The position numbers were made by a program, and so were the translations under genes. The notes under the pieces are model-generated. The model saw only the letters and a program-made list of their open reading frames with translations, did not search any database and had not been told where the DNA came from. Positions 16,201 through 25,384 of a stretch of 64,000 bases of DNA are shown here, in pieces. Position 1 is the first letter of the stretch; every line of letters begins with the position of its first letter. Source of the DNA: Methylobacterium nonmethylotrophicum (GTDB lineage Bacteria; Pseudomonadota; Alphaproteobacteria; Rhizobiales; Beijerinckiaceae); the NCBI RefSeq assembly GCF_004745635.1, contig NZ_SRLB01000011.1, positions 208,440 through 272,439 on the forward strand. Reading direction: 5' to 3'.

Positions 16201-16669
16201 TGGACGACGCCGGCCTCGGCGAGGGCGCGGACCCGCCGCCCTGCCAGTGCCCGCGCTGCTTCAGGGCGCCGGCGACCTCGCGCGGCATGTAGGTTTCGTC
16301 GTGCTTGGCGAGAACAGTGTCCGCATGGAAGGTCCCGGCCGCGTCGAGGACCCCTTCCGCCACCACGCCCTGACCCTCCCGGAACAGGTCGGGCAGCAAG
16401 CCCCGGTATTCCACCGCCACCGTGGCGGCGGTGTCCGTGACGGCGAAGGCGACGCGCTGGTCCGGCCCGCGCACCACCGAGCCTTCCTGCACGAGGTCGC
16501 CGAGGCGGAACCGCGCGCCGACCGCCACCCCTTGCGCGGCGACCTCGCCGGGCGAGGGGAAGAACACGATGGCGCTGCTCATCGCCGACAGGATGAGGCC
16601 GACCGCCAGGGCCAGCACGACGCCCGCGACGGCGATGAGGACGAGGCGCCGGGCCTTGCGGCGGGTCAT
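16190..16669 (-). CDS. ccmE: cytochrome c maturation heme chaperone CcmE
   Basis: 159 residues. A short cytoplasmic basic start and one membrane helix (LVLIAVAGVVLALAVGLIL) are followed by a periplasmic OB-fold domain. The heme-attachment site is AKHDETYMP, with His123 as the covalent heme ligand and Tyr127 nearby. CcmE takes heme from CcmC and passes it to CcmF/H for apocytochromes c. It stands apart from other ccm genes, behind the ccoNOQPGHIS operon and an MFS fragment whose stop overlaps its start (ATGA). A second full ccm locus probably exists elsewhere. The local role would be maturation of CcoO, CcoP and the small cytochrome c. Confidence 0.9.
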   Translation of the reverse strand: MTRRKARRLVLIAVAGVVLALAVGLILSAMSSAIVFFPSPGEVAAQGVAVGARFRLGDLVQEGSVVRGPDQRVAFAVTDTAATVAVEYRGLLPDLFREGQGVVAEGVLDAAGTFHADTVLAKHDETYMPREVAGALKQRGHWQGGGSAPSPRPASSITT

Positions 16670-17061
16670 GGCGCAGCCTGTGCCGCCGGGCCCTCATGCC
16701 GGGGGACCGCTCCGATGCCGAGGTCGGCGCGGAACGGCATCCGGTGGACCTGGACGAGGCCGGCGGTGGTCGTGCCGCAGAGGGCGAAGCGGCCAAACAA
16801 GACCCAGAAGGGACCCGACAGGACAATCTCCCGAAGGGAATCTCCTGCGGAGCGAGAAGCCAGGGGCCGCGGACCGCCCTCGCCCTGACATGCGCCATAA
16901 GGTCGAAGGCCAACGTCCTCGGGCCGCTCGGGCACCAGGGCGTGTACGGCGAGCGCCCCCAGCGCCACCAGGGCGCACGGGACGAGGAGGCAGGCGCGCC
17001 AGCCGTGCGCGTCCGCCACCGAGGCGAGGAGCGGCAACGTCGCCATCTGCCCCGCCGCCAC
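16666..17061 (-). pseudogene. MFS transporter fragment
   Basis: 131 codons that read as the middle of a major facilitator transporter: a membrane segment (WRACLLVPCALVALGALAVH), the cytoplasmic loop LVPERPEDVGLRPYG, and the next helix (FWVLFGRFALCGTTTAGLVQ). The first helices and the C-terminal half are missing, and the end (GAVPRHEGPAAQAAP) is not membrane sequence. It sits between ccoS and ccmE and may only serve to carry translation into ccmE. Confidence 0.75.
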
Positions 17062-17119
17062 GGTTCAGGCGCGGTGGAAAACGCGCACGGAAACCGACCG
17101 GTGTGTCGCGAGCGCGAGC

Positions 17120-17257
17120 TCAGTCATCGTTGAGCACACGGTACTCGGCGCCCTCGATGTCGTCGTACTGGCCGCTGCGCAGTGCCCAGAGGAAGGCGGC
17201 CAGCCCTAGCGTGCCGAGCGCCAGGGCGATGGGGATGACGAGGAGAAGGACACTCAT
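17120..17257 (-). CDS. ccoS: cbb3 oxidase assembly protein CcoS
   Basis: 45 residues from ATG 17257: one membrane helix (LLLVIPIALALGTLGLAAFL) followed by SGQYDDIEGAEYRVLNDD, the conserved CcoS tail with a D-D-x-E-G-x-x-Y/R-x-L pattern. CcoS is needed to insert heme and copper into the cbb3 oxidase. It is the last gene of the ccoNOQPGHIS series and starts 7 bp after ccoI. Confidence 0.92.
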   Translation of the reverse strand: MSVLLLVIPIALALGTLGLAAFLWALRSGQYDDIEGAEYRVLNDD

Positions 17258-17264
17258 GGTGGCC

Positions 17265-19580
17265 TCAGGCGGTTCGGGCGACGTGGGCCACGACGGCCGG
17301 CCGAGGCGCAGCCGGCGCCGGGTAGGCCCTCGACCCGAGGCGGGCACGCAGGGCGTTGGCCGTCACGACGAGGGACGAGCCGGACATCGCCAGCGCCGCG
17401 ATCAAGGGCGTCAGGAGGCCGGTCGCCGCCAGGGGGACCGCGAGCAGGTTGTAGGCCGCCGAGAACCACAGGTTCTGCAGCATGAGCCGTCGGGCCCGCC
17501 GCCCCGCGGCTAGGACCGACAGGACCGGGGCCAGCCCGCGTCCCAGGAACAGGGCGTCGGCCGCGGCCTGGCTCACATGCGCGGCGGTCACCGGCGAGAG
17601 CGAGGCATGCGCGGCGGCGAGCGCGGGCGCGTCGTTGAGGCCGTCGCCCACCATCAGGACCCGGTGGCCGGCCCGTGCCAGCGCCTCGATGCGGGCGATC
17701 TTGTCCTGCGGCGTGAGCTGCGCCTCCCACTCGGCGACCCCGAGCCTGCGCGCGACCGCCTCGACGGCGGCGGCGCGGTCGCCCGACAGGATCAGGACGC
17801 GGTGGCCGAGCGTCGCGAGGCCTGCGACGACGTCGGCGGCGTCCGGGCGCAGGCCCTGACGCACCGGGAAGGCGACCGGCGCCCCGTCCCCAGCTCGGAA
17901 GCAGATCACCGAGGCCTCCGGGTCGGCCGCCAGCGCCGCGGCAGCCTCGGCCTCTGCCCCGCAGAACCGGGCCGATCCGAGCCGCAACTCCACGCCATCG
18001 ACTTGCGCGCGCACCCCGAGCCCGGCGGCCTCCTCGGCGCCGGGGAAGGGTTCCGAGCCCCCGGCCGCCAGGGCAAGGGCCGTGGCCATCGGGTGCCGGC
18101 TCGACAGCGCCAGCCTGGCCGCCGTCTCCAAAGCTTCGGGATCGAAGGTGCCGGCCGTCAGGACCGGCTCCGGCAGGGTCAGGGTACCGGTCTTATCGAA
18201 CACCACGGTGTCGACTTGGGCGAAGCGCTCCAGCGCGGTGCTGTCGTTGAGCAGTACGCCTTCGCGGAAGAGGGCGCCGGCCGCCACGACCTGCACGGCC
18301 GGGATCGCGAGGCCGAGGGCGCAGGGGCAGGTCACGATCAGCACCGCGACGGCGTCGAGCAGCGCCGTGTGCCAGCCGGCGCCCGCCGCGAGCCAACCGA
18401 ACAGGGTCAGGGCGGCGGCCGCGTGGACGAGCGGGACGTAGAGGCGCGTCGCCCGGTCGGCCAGGACGAGGGCGCGCGAGCGCGCCTCCAGGGCGCGGCG
18501 CATCAACCCCTCGACCTCGTCGAGCAAGCTCGCGCCGGCCGCCGCCGTCACCGTGACGGTCAGGGCCCCGCTGCCGTTGAGGGCGCCCGCGAAGACGCGG
18601 TCGCCGCCGCGGACCGTGACGGCGGCGGTCTCGCCGGTCACCAGGCTCTGGTCGAGATCCGACGTGCCGTGCTCGACGAGCCCGTCGGCCGGCACCCGCT
18701 CGCCCGGCCGGACCAGGATGCGCGCCCCCGGCACGAGCTCGGCGAGCGGCACGTCGCGAAGGCCGCCGTCCGGCTCGGCCACCGTCGCTCGCTCGCTGCG
18801 CAGCGTCGCCAGGTTCTCCGCGAAGGCGCGCGTGCGCCGCCGCATGGTCTGGTCGAGGACCCGGCCGATCAGCAGGAAGAACAGCAGCATCACCGCGCCA
18901 TCGAAATAAGCGTGCGTGGCGCCCTGGAGCGATTCCACCACGGACATCACCAGCGTGAGGACGACGCCGAGCGTGATCGGGAAGTCCATGGTGATCCGGC
19001 CGGCCTTCAGCCCGCGGAAGGCGCCCTCGTAGAAGGGGCGACCCGCATAGGCGGCGGCCGGCAGTGCGATGACGGCCTGGATCCAGTGGAAGAGGTCGCG
19101 GTTCTCGGGCGTCATGTCGGAGACGTTGCCGGCCCATACAGAGATGGCGAGCAGCATCACGTTCATAGAGGCGAAGCCCGCCACCGCCAGGGCCCGGATC
19201 AGGCGCTTCGTCTCGGCGGCTTCGGCATCCGGGAGCCTGCCCGGCGCGAAGGGCTGCGCGGCGTAGCCGAGCGAATCCAGCGCCGCGAGCACTGCGGGCA
19301 CGTCGGGCTCGGCCTCACGCCTCCAACTGACGGCGAGTCGCCGGTCAGAGAAGTTGAGGCGCGCGGACGCCACGCCCGGCAGGGGGGCGAGCCCGCGCTC
19401 GATGGCGTTCATGCAGGCGGCGCAGCGCACGCCCTCCACCGCAAACTCCGCGCGGAAGGAGCCGTCCGGCTGGGCAGCGGTGAAGGCAGCGTAGTCGCGA
19501 CCGAGGGAGGGCCGGGTGTTCGCCTCGCTCCAGGAGGCGTGGGCCTCCAAGTAGGCAAGCGCCATGTCGGTGCAGCACAT
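17265..19580 (-). CDS. ccoI: copper-transporting P1B ATPase CcoI/FixI
   Basis: 771 residues. It has an N-terminal cysteine-rich start (MCCTDMAL), a heavy-metal-associated domain with GVRCAAC (Cys53, Cys56), then membrane helices. The actuator loop is VTGETAAV, the metal channel CPC is in IVTCPCALGLAIP, the phosphorylation site is DKTGTLT, and the hinge is VGDGLNDAPALA. CcoI pumps copper towards the periplasm for the CcoN CuB site and is distinct from CopA-type detoxification pumps. It is cotranscribed with ccoG, ccoH and ccoS. Confidence 0.93.
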   Translation of the reverse strand: MCCTDMALAYLEAHASWSEANTRPSLGRDYAAFTAAQPDGSFRAEFAVEGVRCAACMNAIERGLAPLPGVASARLNFSDRRLAVSWRREAEPDVPAVLAALDSLGYAAQPFAPGRLPDAEAAETKRLIRALAVAGFASMNVMLLAISVWAGNVSDMTPENRDLFHWIQAVIALPAAAYAGRPFYEGAFRGLKAGRITMDFPITLGVVLTLVMSVVESLQGATHAYFDGAVMLLFFLLIGRVLDQTMRRRTRAFAENLATLRSERATVAEPDGGLRDVPLAELVPGARILVRPGERVPADGLVEHGTSDLDQSLVTGETAAVTVRGGDRVFAGALNGSGALTVTVTAAAGASLLDEVEGLMRRALEARSRALVLADRATRLYVPLVHAAAALTLFGWLAAGAGWHTALLDAVAVLIVTCPCALGLAIPAVQVVAAGALFREGVLLNDSTALERFAQVDTVVFDKTGTLTLPEPVLTAGTFDPEALETAARLALSSRHPMATALALAAGGSEPFPGAEEAAGLGVRAQVDGVELRLGSARFCGAEAEAAAALAADPEASVICFRAGDGAPVAFPVRQGLRPDAADVVAGLATLGHRVLILSGDRAAAVEAVARRLGVAEWEAQLTPQDKIARIEALARAGHRVLMVGDGLNDAPALAAAHASLSPVTAAHVSQAAADALFLGRGLAPVLSVLAAGRRARRLMLQNLWFSAAYNLLAVPLAATGLLTPLIAALAMSGSSLVVTANALRARLGSRAYPAPAAPRPAVVAHVARTA

Positions 19581-19592
19581 CGGGCGCTCCTC

Positions 19593-20114
19593 TCAGTCCA
19601 GGACGATCCGGTGCCTGCGCCGGAACGCGACGCCCTTCGCTCCGACGACCTCGACCACGAGGTCCCACTGCCCGCGCGCCACGGGCTCCGCGCGGGCCGC
19701 ATAGGTTCCGGCGCCGACCTCGATCAGGCCGACGCGCAGATCCTGGCGCTTGTCGGTCGGGCGTTCGAGGCGAGCCTGCAGCGCTTGGCCACGAACCGGC
19801 CTTCCTGCCCCATCGGCCACGGTGACGTTGATCGACGCGACGGCTACGGGGTTGCGGACGGCGGTCGCAACGAGGCTCCATCCAAGGGCGTCCTGCTCGG
19901 CCGCACGCCTCAGCTCGGCGTTATAGCGTTGGCTGGCCTGGTAGGGGGACGGCTCGTCGAGGCCGGACCAGGTTCGGAAGGCGGACGTGACCAAGAAGGC
20001 GTCCGCGCTGGCGATGGTGCCGAAGAACGCGACGAAGATCATGAGAACCTTGCGACCGGTCAGTTGGCCGGATGAGCGCGAAGGACGCGGCGCGGCGATG
20101 ATCGGCATGGTCAT
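19593..20114 (-). CDS. ccoH: cbb3 oxidase assembly protein CcoH/FixH
   Basis: 173 residues: one N-terminal membrane helix (VLMIFVAFFGTIASADAFLV), then a periplasmic FixH domain with YQASQRYNAEL and a beta-rich C-terminus ending RRRHRIVLD. FixH/CcoH is a single-pass protein that stays with the cbb3 oxidase during assembly. The start at 20114 (MTMPIIAAP) overlaps the ccoG stop (ATGA), so translation is coupled. Confidence 0.9.
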   Translation of the reverse strand: MTMPIIAAPRPSRSSGQLTGRKVLMIFVAFFGTIASADAFLVTSAFRTWSGLDEPSPYQASQRYNAELRRAAEQDALGWSLVATAVRNPVAVASINVTVADGAGRPVRGQALQARLERPTDKRQDLRVGLIEVGAGTYAARAEPVARGQWDLVVEVVGAKGVAFRRRHRIVLD

Positions 20115-21610
20115 GGGGCCTTGAAGGTGTCCTGCGCGCGGGCCGTCTCGCCGGTCGCGGCGTCGGCGATGCGGAAGGTCAGGGGAGCGGAGGCCGCCGG
20201 CTCGGCGCCGGCCGGAGCGAAGACGAGGACGCGGAATTCCTGCGTCGCATCGGACGGCACGGGCAGGTCGCCGGCGAAGCCGCCCACGACCTCGACCCGC
20301 GCCCCGGGCAGGCCCTCGACCGCCAGGGCGTAGTGTCGCTCGCCGGGGCGCTTGTTGCTGAGCCGGACGGTGTAGCCGTTGCGGACGGAACCGTCGGACA
20401 GCGTCACAAACAGCGGGTTGCGGTCGTGCAGGACGCTCAGGCCCATGAAGCTGCGCGTCGCGAGACTGTAGAGCATGAACCCGCCGATGCCCGCGACGAG
20501 GGCCGCGTACAGGACGGTGCGCGGGCGGACGACGTGGCTGACGCGGCCCTTGCCGGCGGCGCGGCTCCGCCGGTTCGCCTCGGTGTCGTAGCCGATCAGC
20601 CCCGCAGGGCGCCCGAGCTTGGCCATGACGGTGTCGCAGGCATCGACGCACAGGCCGCACTGGATGCAGTCCATCTGCAGGCCGTCGCGGATGTCGATGC
20701 CGGCCGGGCAGGCGGTGACGCAGGCGAAGCAGTCGACGCAGTCGCCGGCGGGTTGGCCGGCGGCGCGCAGTACGGCTGCCTGCTTGGCCGAGACGCGGGG
20801 CTCGCCCCGCGCGTCCCGGTAGAGGATGTTGTAGGCGTGCTCGTCGGTCAGCGCCGCCTGGATGCGGGGCCAGGGGCACATGTAGGTGCAGACCTGCTCG
20901 CGCATGTGGCCGGCGAGCAGATAGGTGGTCGCGGTCAGCATCAGGATCGCGATGTAGGCCGGTGCCGGGGCCTGGAACGTGGCGAGTTGGGCCACCAGCG
21001 TCGGCGCGTCGGCGAAGTAGAGCACCCAGGCGCCGCCGGTCCACCACGCGATCAGCAGCCAGATGGAGTGCTTCATCGTCCGCAGCGCGATCTTCTCCAT
21101 CGACCATGGCGCGGCGTCGAGCTTCAGCCGCTCGCGCCGGTCGCCCTCGATCAGGCGCTCGACGGCGAGGAACAGGTCGGTCCACACGGTCTGCGGGCAG
21201 AGGTAGCCGCACCAGACGCGGCCCGCGACGGCGTTCATCAGGAACAGGACCAGGGCCGCGAGGATCAGGAGACCCATCACGTAGGTCACGTCCTGCGGCC
21301 AGAGCTCGATGCCGAAGAAGTGGAAGCGGCCGCGGTCGAGGTCGAGCAGGACCGCCTGGGAAGGCTGGCCCGGGCCCCGGTCCCAGCGGATGAACGGGAC
21401 GGCGTAGTACACGCCGAGCGTGACCGCGAGCAGCGCCCACTTGATCCTGCGGAAGGTGCCTCGCACAGCCTGCGGCTGAATCTTGGTCCGGGCGGCGTAG
21501 AGCGACCCGTTCACCGCCGGGATGGCCGTCCTCTTGGCGCGGTTGCCGAACTTCTTGGTCGGGCGGGACCTGGGTGACGCGGCTGTCTGTGTCGGCTCGG
21601 CGAGGGGCAT
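20111..21610 (-). CDS. ccoG: cbb3 oxidase accessory iron-sulfur protein CcoG/FixG
   Basis: 499 residues from ATG 21610 (MPLAEPTQTAASP); the frame opens earlier at 21673. Five or so membrane helices carry the RdxA/FixG family segment (FIRWDRGPGQPSQAVLLDL and GRVWCGYLCPQTVWTDLF). Two ferredoxin clusters follow: CVDCFACVTACPAGIDIR and CIQCGLCVDACD. The C-terminal periplasmic IG-like domain starts near residue 380. CcoG reduces copper for delivery to the oxidase. An FNR/FixK box lies about 75 bp upstream, giving ccoGHIS its own microaerobic promoter. Confidence 0.92.
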   Translation of the reverse strand: MPLAEPTQTAASPRSRPTKKFGNRAKRTAIPAVNGSLYAARTKIQPQAVRGTFRRIKWALLAVTLGVYYAVPFIRWDRGPGQPSQAVLLDLDRGRFHFFGIELWPQDVTYVMGLLILAALVLFLMNAVAGRVWCGYLCPQTVWTDLFLAVERLIEGDRRERLKLDAAPWSMEKIALRTMKHSIWLLIAWWTGGAWVLYFADAPTLVAQLATFQAPAPAYIAILMLTATTYLLAGHMREQVCTYMCPWPRIQAALTDEHAYNILYRDARGEPRVSAKQAAVLRAAGQPAGDCVDCFACVTACPAGIDIRDGLQMDCIQCGLCVDACDTVMAKLGRPAGLIGYDTEANRRSRAAGKGRVSHVVRPRTVLYAALVAGIGGFMLYSLATRSFMGLSVLHDRNPLFVTLSDGSVRNGYTVRLSNKRPGERHYALAVEGLPGARVEVVGGFAGDLPVPSDATQEFRVLVFAPAGAEPAASAPLTFRIADAATGETARAQDTFKAP

Positions 21611-21678
21611 CGGTGCGGGTTTCCGTCCGGCGACGCGGCCGGCTCCGTTCGTCCTACGGTCCGCCCGGGCCACCCGCC

Positions 21679-21692
21679 TTGATCTCGCTCAA
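21679..21692 (-). promoter_or_regulatory. FNR/FixK box before ccoGHIS
   Basis: TTGAT-CTCG-CTCAA (plus-strand reading) matches 9 of 10 consensus bases. It lies in the ccoP-ccoG gap, about 75 bp before the ccoG start at 21610. Confidence 0.65.
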
Positions 21693-21789
21693 GCCAGGAT
21701 TTGAGCCACGTCCAGAGTTCGCGCGGGACGTGGCTCGCGGGACGCCGGTCGGTTCGGGCCCCCTCGGAACCGACCGGGCTGACATCCGG

Positions 21790-22668
21790 CTACTGGCCGC
21801 CGCCCAAGCCGTGCACGTAGACCGCCAGCGACTTGATGGTCGCGGCATCGAGCCGGCCATCCCAGGCGGGCATCACGCCCTTGCGGCCGTTGGTGACCGT
21901 GGCCACCACCTGCTCCGGGGCGGAGCCGTAGAGCCAGATCGGGTCGGTCAGGTTGGGCGCCCCCATCTCCGGGTTGCCCTTCGTGGCCTCGCCGTGACAG
22001 GCGGCGCAATTGCCCGCGAACACCCCGGCACCCTTCTCGACACTCGCGCCGGCGACGCCCGGCTTGCCCGAGAGCGAGAGCACGTAGGTCGCCACCGCCT
22101 CGACCTCCTCGCGCTTGAGCACGCCGTCGCGCCCGAAGGCCGGCATGTCGCCGACATGCGCCTCGCTGTGGCCGGAGCGCGCGCCGAAGCGGATCGTCTG
22201 CTCGATCGCCTCGAGGGTGCCGCCCCAGAGCCAGTCGTCGTCCTGCAGGTTCGGGTAGCCCACCCGGCCGGTGGCCGACGTGCCGTGGCAGGCTGCGCAA
22301 TTGTCGCCGAAGGCCGCCTTGCCGGTAGCCAGCGCGAGACGCAGCAGGGCCGGGTCGGCGCGGATCTCCGCCACCGAGGCGCTGGCGAGTTGCGCCAAGC
22401 CGCGGGCGTCGCGCTCCTTGCGAACCGTTTCGACCTCGTCCAAGACGGTCTGGCGTTGGGAGTATCCGAGCACCCCGCTGGTGTAACCACTCACGAGCGG
22501 CCAGGCGGGATAGGCGATCCAGTAGCCCAAGGCCCAGACGATGGTGGCGTAGAGGCCGTAGAGCCACCAGCGCGGCAGCGGGTTGTTGTACTCGGCGATG
22601 CCGTCCCACTCGTGCCCGGTGGTCTCCGGGCCGGCGGGCGGCTTGCCGGGGTTCGCGGTATCGGCCAC
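21790..22668 (-). CDS. ccoP: cbb3 cytochrome c oxidase diheme subunit CcoP
   Basis: 292 residues. An N-terminal membrane helix (WWLYGLYATIVWALGYWIAY) anchors two cytochrome c domains with heme sites CAACH at 124-128 and again at 221-225. Both are followed by distal methionine segments (GDMPAFGR and GVMPAWDG). CcoP takes electrons from cytochrome c or bc1 and passes them to CcoO. It starts 3 bp after ccoQ. Length is normal for the family. Confidence 0.95.
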   Translation of the reverse strand: MADTANPGKPPAGPETTGHEWDGIAEYNNPLPRWWLYGLYATIVWALGYWIAYPAWPLVSGYTSGVLGYSQRQTVLDEVETVRKERDARGLAQLASASVAEIRADPALLRLALATGKAAFGDNCAACHGTSATGRVGYPNLQDDDWLWGGTLEAIEQTIRFGARSGHSEAHVGDMPAFGRDGVLKREEVEAVATYVLSLSGKPGVAGASVEKGAGVFAGNCAACHGEATKGNPEMGAPNLTDPIWLYGSAPEQVVATVTNGRKGVMPAWDGRLDAATIKSLAVYVHGLGGGQ

Positions 22669-22671
22669 GGC

Positions 22672-22821
22672 TCAGTCCTCGGTCAAGGGAAGATGGGCGG
22701 CCGCGTCGAACCGGGAGCGGTTGCGCGGCCAGAAGGCGTACAGGATCACGCCGGCGAAGATGCCGACGAAGTAGAGGAGGCCGCTGGTCTGCGCGAAGGC
22801 GGCAGCGCTTTCGTAGGTCAT
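22672..22821 (-). CDS. ccoQ: cbb3 oxidase small subunit CcoQ
   Basis: 49 residues starting MTYESAAAFAQTSGLLYF, with one membrane helix (LLYFVGIFAGVILYAFWP) and a polar tail ending HLPLTED. This is the usual CcoQ/FixQ shape; the subunit stabilises the core complex. It lies between ccoO (5 bp gap) and ccoP (3 bp gap). Confidence 0.92.
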   Translation of the reverse strand: MTYESAAAFAQTSGLLYFVGIFAGVILYAFWPRNRSRFDAAAHLPLTED

Positions 22822-22826
22822 GGCGC

Positions 22827-23573
22827 TCACCTGAGGTTCTTCTGGTCTTCGTAGATCTTGAAGTCGACCATGGTGCCGAGCACCTGCAGGTAGGCGACCA
22901 GCGCGTCGATCTCGGCGACCTGGCTCTTGTCGCCGCCGAAGTCGCGGACGTTGGCACCGGGATAGCGGCGCTGCAGGTCGGCTGCGCCGGGACCGTCGGG
23001 ATCGAGTTGCGCCTTCAGGTCCGTCCTGGCCCCGTCGATCATCTCGTCGGTATAGGGGACGCCGATGGCGCGGTTGGCCTTGAGGTCGTCCGCGATGGCG
23101 TCGGCGTCGAGCGGCCGGTCGAGGAAGGCGTAGGCCGGCATGATCGAGGCCGGGACCACGGCACGCGGGTCCTTCAGGTGCTCGCGGTGCCAAGCGTCCG
23201 AATACTTGCCGCCGACGCGGGCGAGGTCCGGCCCGGTCCGCTTCGAGCCCCACTGGAAAGGATGGTCGTACATGCTCTCGGCGGCGAGCGAGAAATGGCC
23301 GTAGCGCTCGATCTCATCGCGCATCGGCCGGACCATCTGGCTGTGGCAGAGGTAGCAGCCCTCGCGGATGTAGATGTTGCGCCCGGCGAGCTCCAGCGGC
23401 GTGTAGGGTCTAACACCTTCGACCTTCTCAATCGTGCTCTTCAGGTAGAACAGCGGCGTAATCTCCACGAGGCCGCCGATGGCGACGACGAGGAGTGCGC
23501 CGATGAGCAGGATGATGGAGTTTTTCTCGAGGACCTCGTGCCTCTTCCAGAGGCCGGGCTGGGCGGTGGCCAT
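22827..23573 (-). CDS. ccoO: cbb3 cytochrome c oxidase monoheme subunit CcoO
   Basis: 248 residues from ATG 23573 (MATAQPGLWKRHEVLEKNSI). One membrane helix is followed by a periplasmic cytochrome c domain with heme motif GCYLCHSQM (Cys73, Cys76, His77) and the characteristic MVRPMRDEIERYGHFS. CcoO passes electrons from CcoP to CcoN. A longer start 39 bases upstream is possible but the ATG at 23573 gives the family-typical start. Confidence 0.95.
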   Translation of the reverse strand: MATAQPGLWKRHEVLEKNSIILLIGALLVVAIGGLVEITPLFYLKSTIEKVEGVRPYTPLELAGRNIYIREGCYLCHSQMVRPMRDEIERYGHFSLAAESMYDHPFQWGSKRTGPDLARVGGKYSDAWHREHLKDPRAVVPASIMPAYAFLDRPLDADAIADDLKANRAIGVPYTDEMIDGARTDLKAQLDPDGPGAADLQRRYPGANVRDFGGDKSQVAEIDALVAYLQVLGTMVDFKIYEDQKNLR

Positions 23574-23645
23574 GATCAAGCGTCCGTGATGCGGGATGGG
23601 ACGGGGGATCACGGGAGCCGCCGGGACAGGCGGCTCCCGCGAGGG

Positions 23646-25316
23646 TCACTCGGCCGGTACCAGGGCCGGTTCGGCCGTGGGGGCGGCCCCGGGCTCACGC
23701 TCGCCGGCGGTCTTGCCCGCGATGGTCATGGCTAGGTTGTAGGCCATGAGCAGCGCCCCGATCAGGAACAGCACCCCTCCCAGCGCCCGCACGAGGTAGT
23801 AGGGCTGCATCGCCTCGACGGTCTCCACGAAGGAGTATTCGAGGAAGCCGAGCGAGTTGTAGGCGCGCCACATCAGGCCCTGCATGATGCCGGCGACCCA
23901 CATCGACGTGATGTATAGCACGATGCCGAGCGTCGAGATCCAGAAGTGCCACTCGACGAGCTTGAGGGAATACAGCTCACGCCGGTTCCACAGCCAGGGC
24001 ACCAGGCAGTAGATCGCCCCGAACGAGACGTAGGCGACCCAGCCCAGCGCCCCGGAATGCACGTGGCCGATGGTCCAGTCCGTGTAGTGCGACAGCCCGT
24101 TGACGGCCTTGATGGCCATGAGCGGTCCCTCGAAGGTCGCCATGCCGTAGAAAGCGAGCGAGACGACCATGAAGCGCAGGACCGGGTCGGTGCGCAGCTT
24201 GTCCCAGGCGCCCGACAGCGTCATCAGGCCGTTGATCATGCCGCCCCAGGACGGCATCCAGAGCATGACCGAGAAGGTCATTCCGAGCGTCTGGGCCCAG
24301 TCCGGCAGCGCCGTGTAGTGCAGGTGGTGCGGACCCGCCCAGATATACATGAAGATCAGCGCCCAGAAGTGGATGATCGACAGGCGGTACGAGTAGATGG
24401 GCCGCTCGGCGCGCTTCGGGACGAAGTAGTACATGATCGCCAGGAAGCCGGCGGTGAGGAAGAAGCCCACTGCGTTGTGGCCGTACCACCACTGGATCAG
24501 GGCATCCTGGACACCTGCGAACATTGGATACGATTTCGAGCCGAGGAAGCTCACCGGCATCGCCAGGTTATTGACGATGTGCAGCATCGCGATTGTTACG
24601 ATGAAGGCGAGGTAGAACCAGTTCGCCACGAAGATGTGCGGTTCCTTGCGCTTCCAGAGCGTGGCCAGGAACACGAGGAGGTATGCGACCCAGACGATGG
24701 TGAGCCACAGGTCGGCATACCATTCGGGTTCGGCGTACTCCTTCGACTGGGTGACCCCCATCAGGTAGCCGGTGCCGGCGATGACGATGAACAGGTTGTA
24801 GCCGAGCACCACGAACCAGGGCGCGAGATCGCCGGCCAGCCGCGCCCGGCAGGTGCGCTGGACGACGTACATCGACGTCCCGATCAGGACATTGCCGCCG
24901 AAGGCGAAGATCACCGCCGAGGTGTGCAGCGGGCGCAGGCGGCCGAAGCTCGTGTATTCGAGCCCGAGGTTGAGCGAGGGCGCCCAGAGCTGGAAGGCGA
25001 TGGTGCAGCCGACGAGGAAGCCCGCGATGCCCCAGGCCATCGCGGCGATCACGGTGAACTTGACCGGTCCGAGGTTGTAGTTCGGCTTGCCGTCGATCTG
25101 CTGCGGAGACCCCTCCGCGGGTCGTCCCTCGTAGCGCTTGAGGATGGCGGCGATGCCGGCGACCGCGGCGAGTGCGAACACGGCCATGTGGACGCTGAAC
25201 GGCGCGTCGACCGCGCGGGCCGAGGCCAGGGCGCAGAGGAAGGCGCTCACGAGGAGGGCGAGGCCGAGGCCGACCTCTCCCTCGGTCATGTACTTGGATG
25301 ATGGTGTCGCGGCCAT
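23646..25316 (-). CDS. ccoN: cbb3 cytochrome c oxidase catalytic subunit CcoN
   Basis: 556 residues with twelve predicted membrane helices. It is the heme-copper subunit that reduces oxygen at high affinity. Recognisable segments are LRPLHTSAVIFAFGG with a heme-ligand histidine, WWYGHNAVGFFLTAGFLAIM with a CuB histidine and the cross-linked tyrosine region, and GPHHLHYTALPDWAQTLGM. The start MAATPSSKYMTEGEVG is typical; a methionine ten residues later is an alternative. It heads ccoNOQP, and a perfect FNR/FixK box lies about 75 bp upstream. Confidence 0.95.
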   Translation of the reverse strand: MAATPSSKYMTEGEVGLGLALLVSAFLCALASARAVDAPFSVHMAVFALAAVAGIAAILKRYEGRPAEGSPQQIDGKPNYNLGPVKFTVIAAMAWGIAGFLVGCTIAFQLWAPSLNLGLEYTSFGRLRPLHTSAVIFAFGGNVLIGTSMYVVQRTCRARLAGDLAPWFVVLGYNLFIVIAGTGYLMGVTQSKEYAEPEWYADLWLTIVWVAYLLVFLATLWKRKEPHIFVANWFYLAFIVTIAMLHIVNNLAMPVSFLGSKSYPMFAGVQDALIQWWYGHNAVGFFLTAGFLAIMYYFVPKRAERPIYSYRLSIIHFWALIFMYIWAGPHHLHYTALPDWAQTLGMTFSVMLWMPSWGGMINGLMTLSGAWDKLRTDPVLRFMVVSLAFYGMATFEGPLMAIKAVNGLSHYTDWTIGHVHSGALGWVAYVSFGAIYCLVPWLWNRRELYSLKLVEWHFWISTLGIVLYITSMWVAGIMQGLMWRAYNSLGFLEYSFVETVEAMQPYYLVRALGGVLFLIGALLMAYNLAMTIAGKTAGEREPGAAPTAEPALVPAE

Positions 25317-25384
25317 GGCTCGCTCGATTCGCCCCGTGCAAAAACGGCTATGCCTGCGCTTAGGGACGCGGGCGTCCAGGAGCC

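Noticed and set aside
17577..20075. 832-codon plus-strand frame opposite ccoI/ccoH
   Set aside because: Antisense shadow rich in Arg, His and Gly; the minus strand holds a complete copper ATPase.
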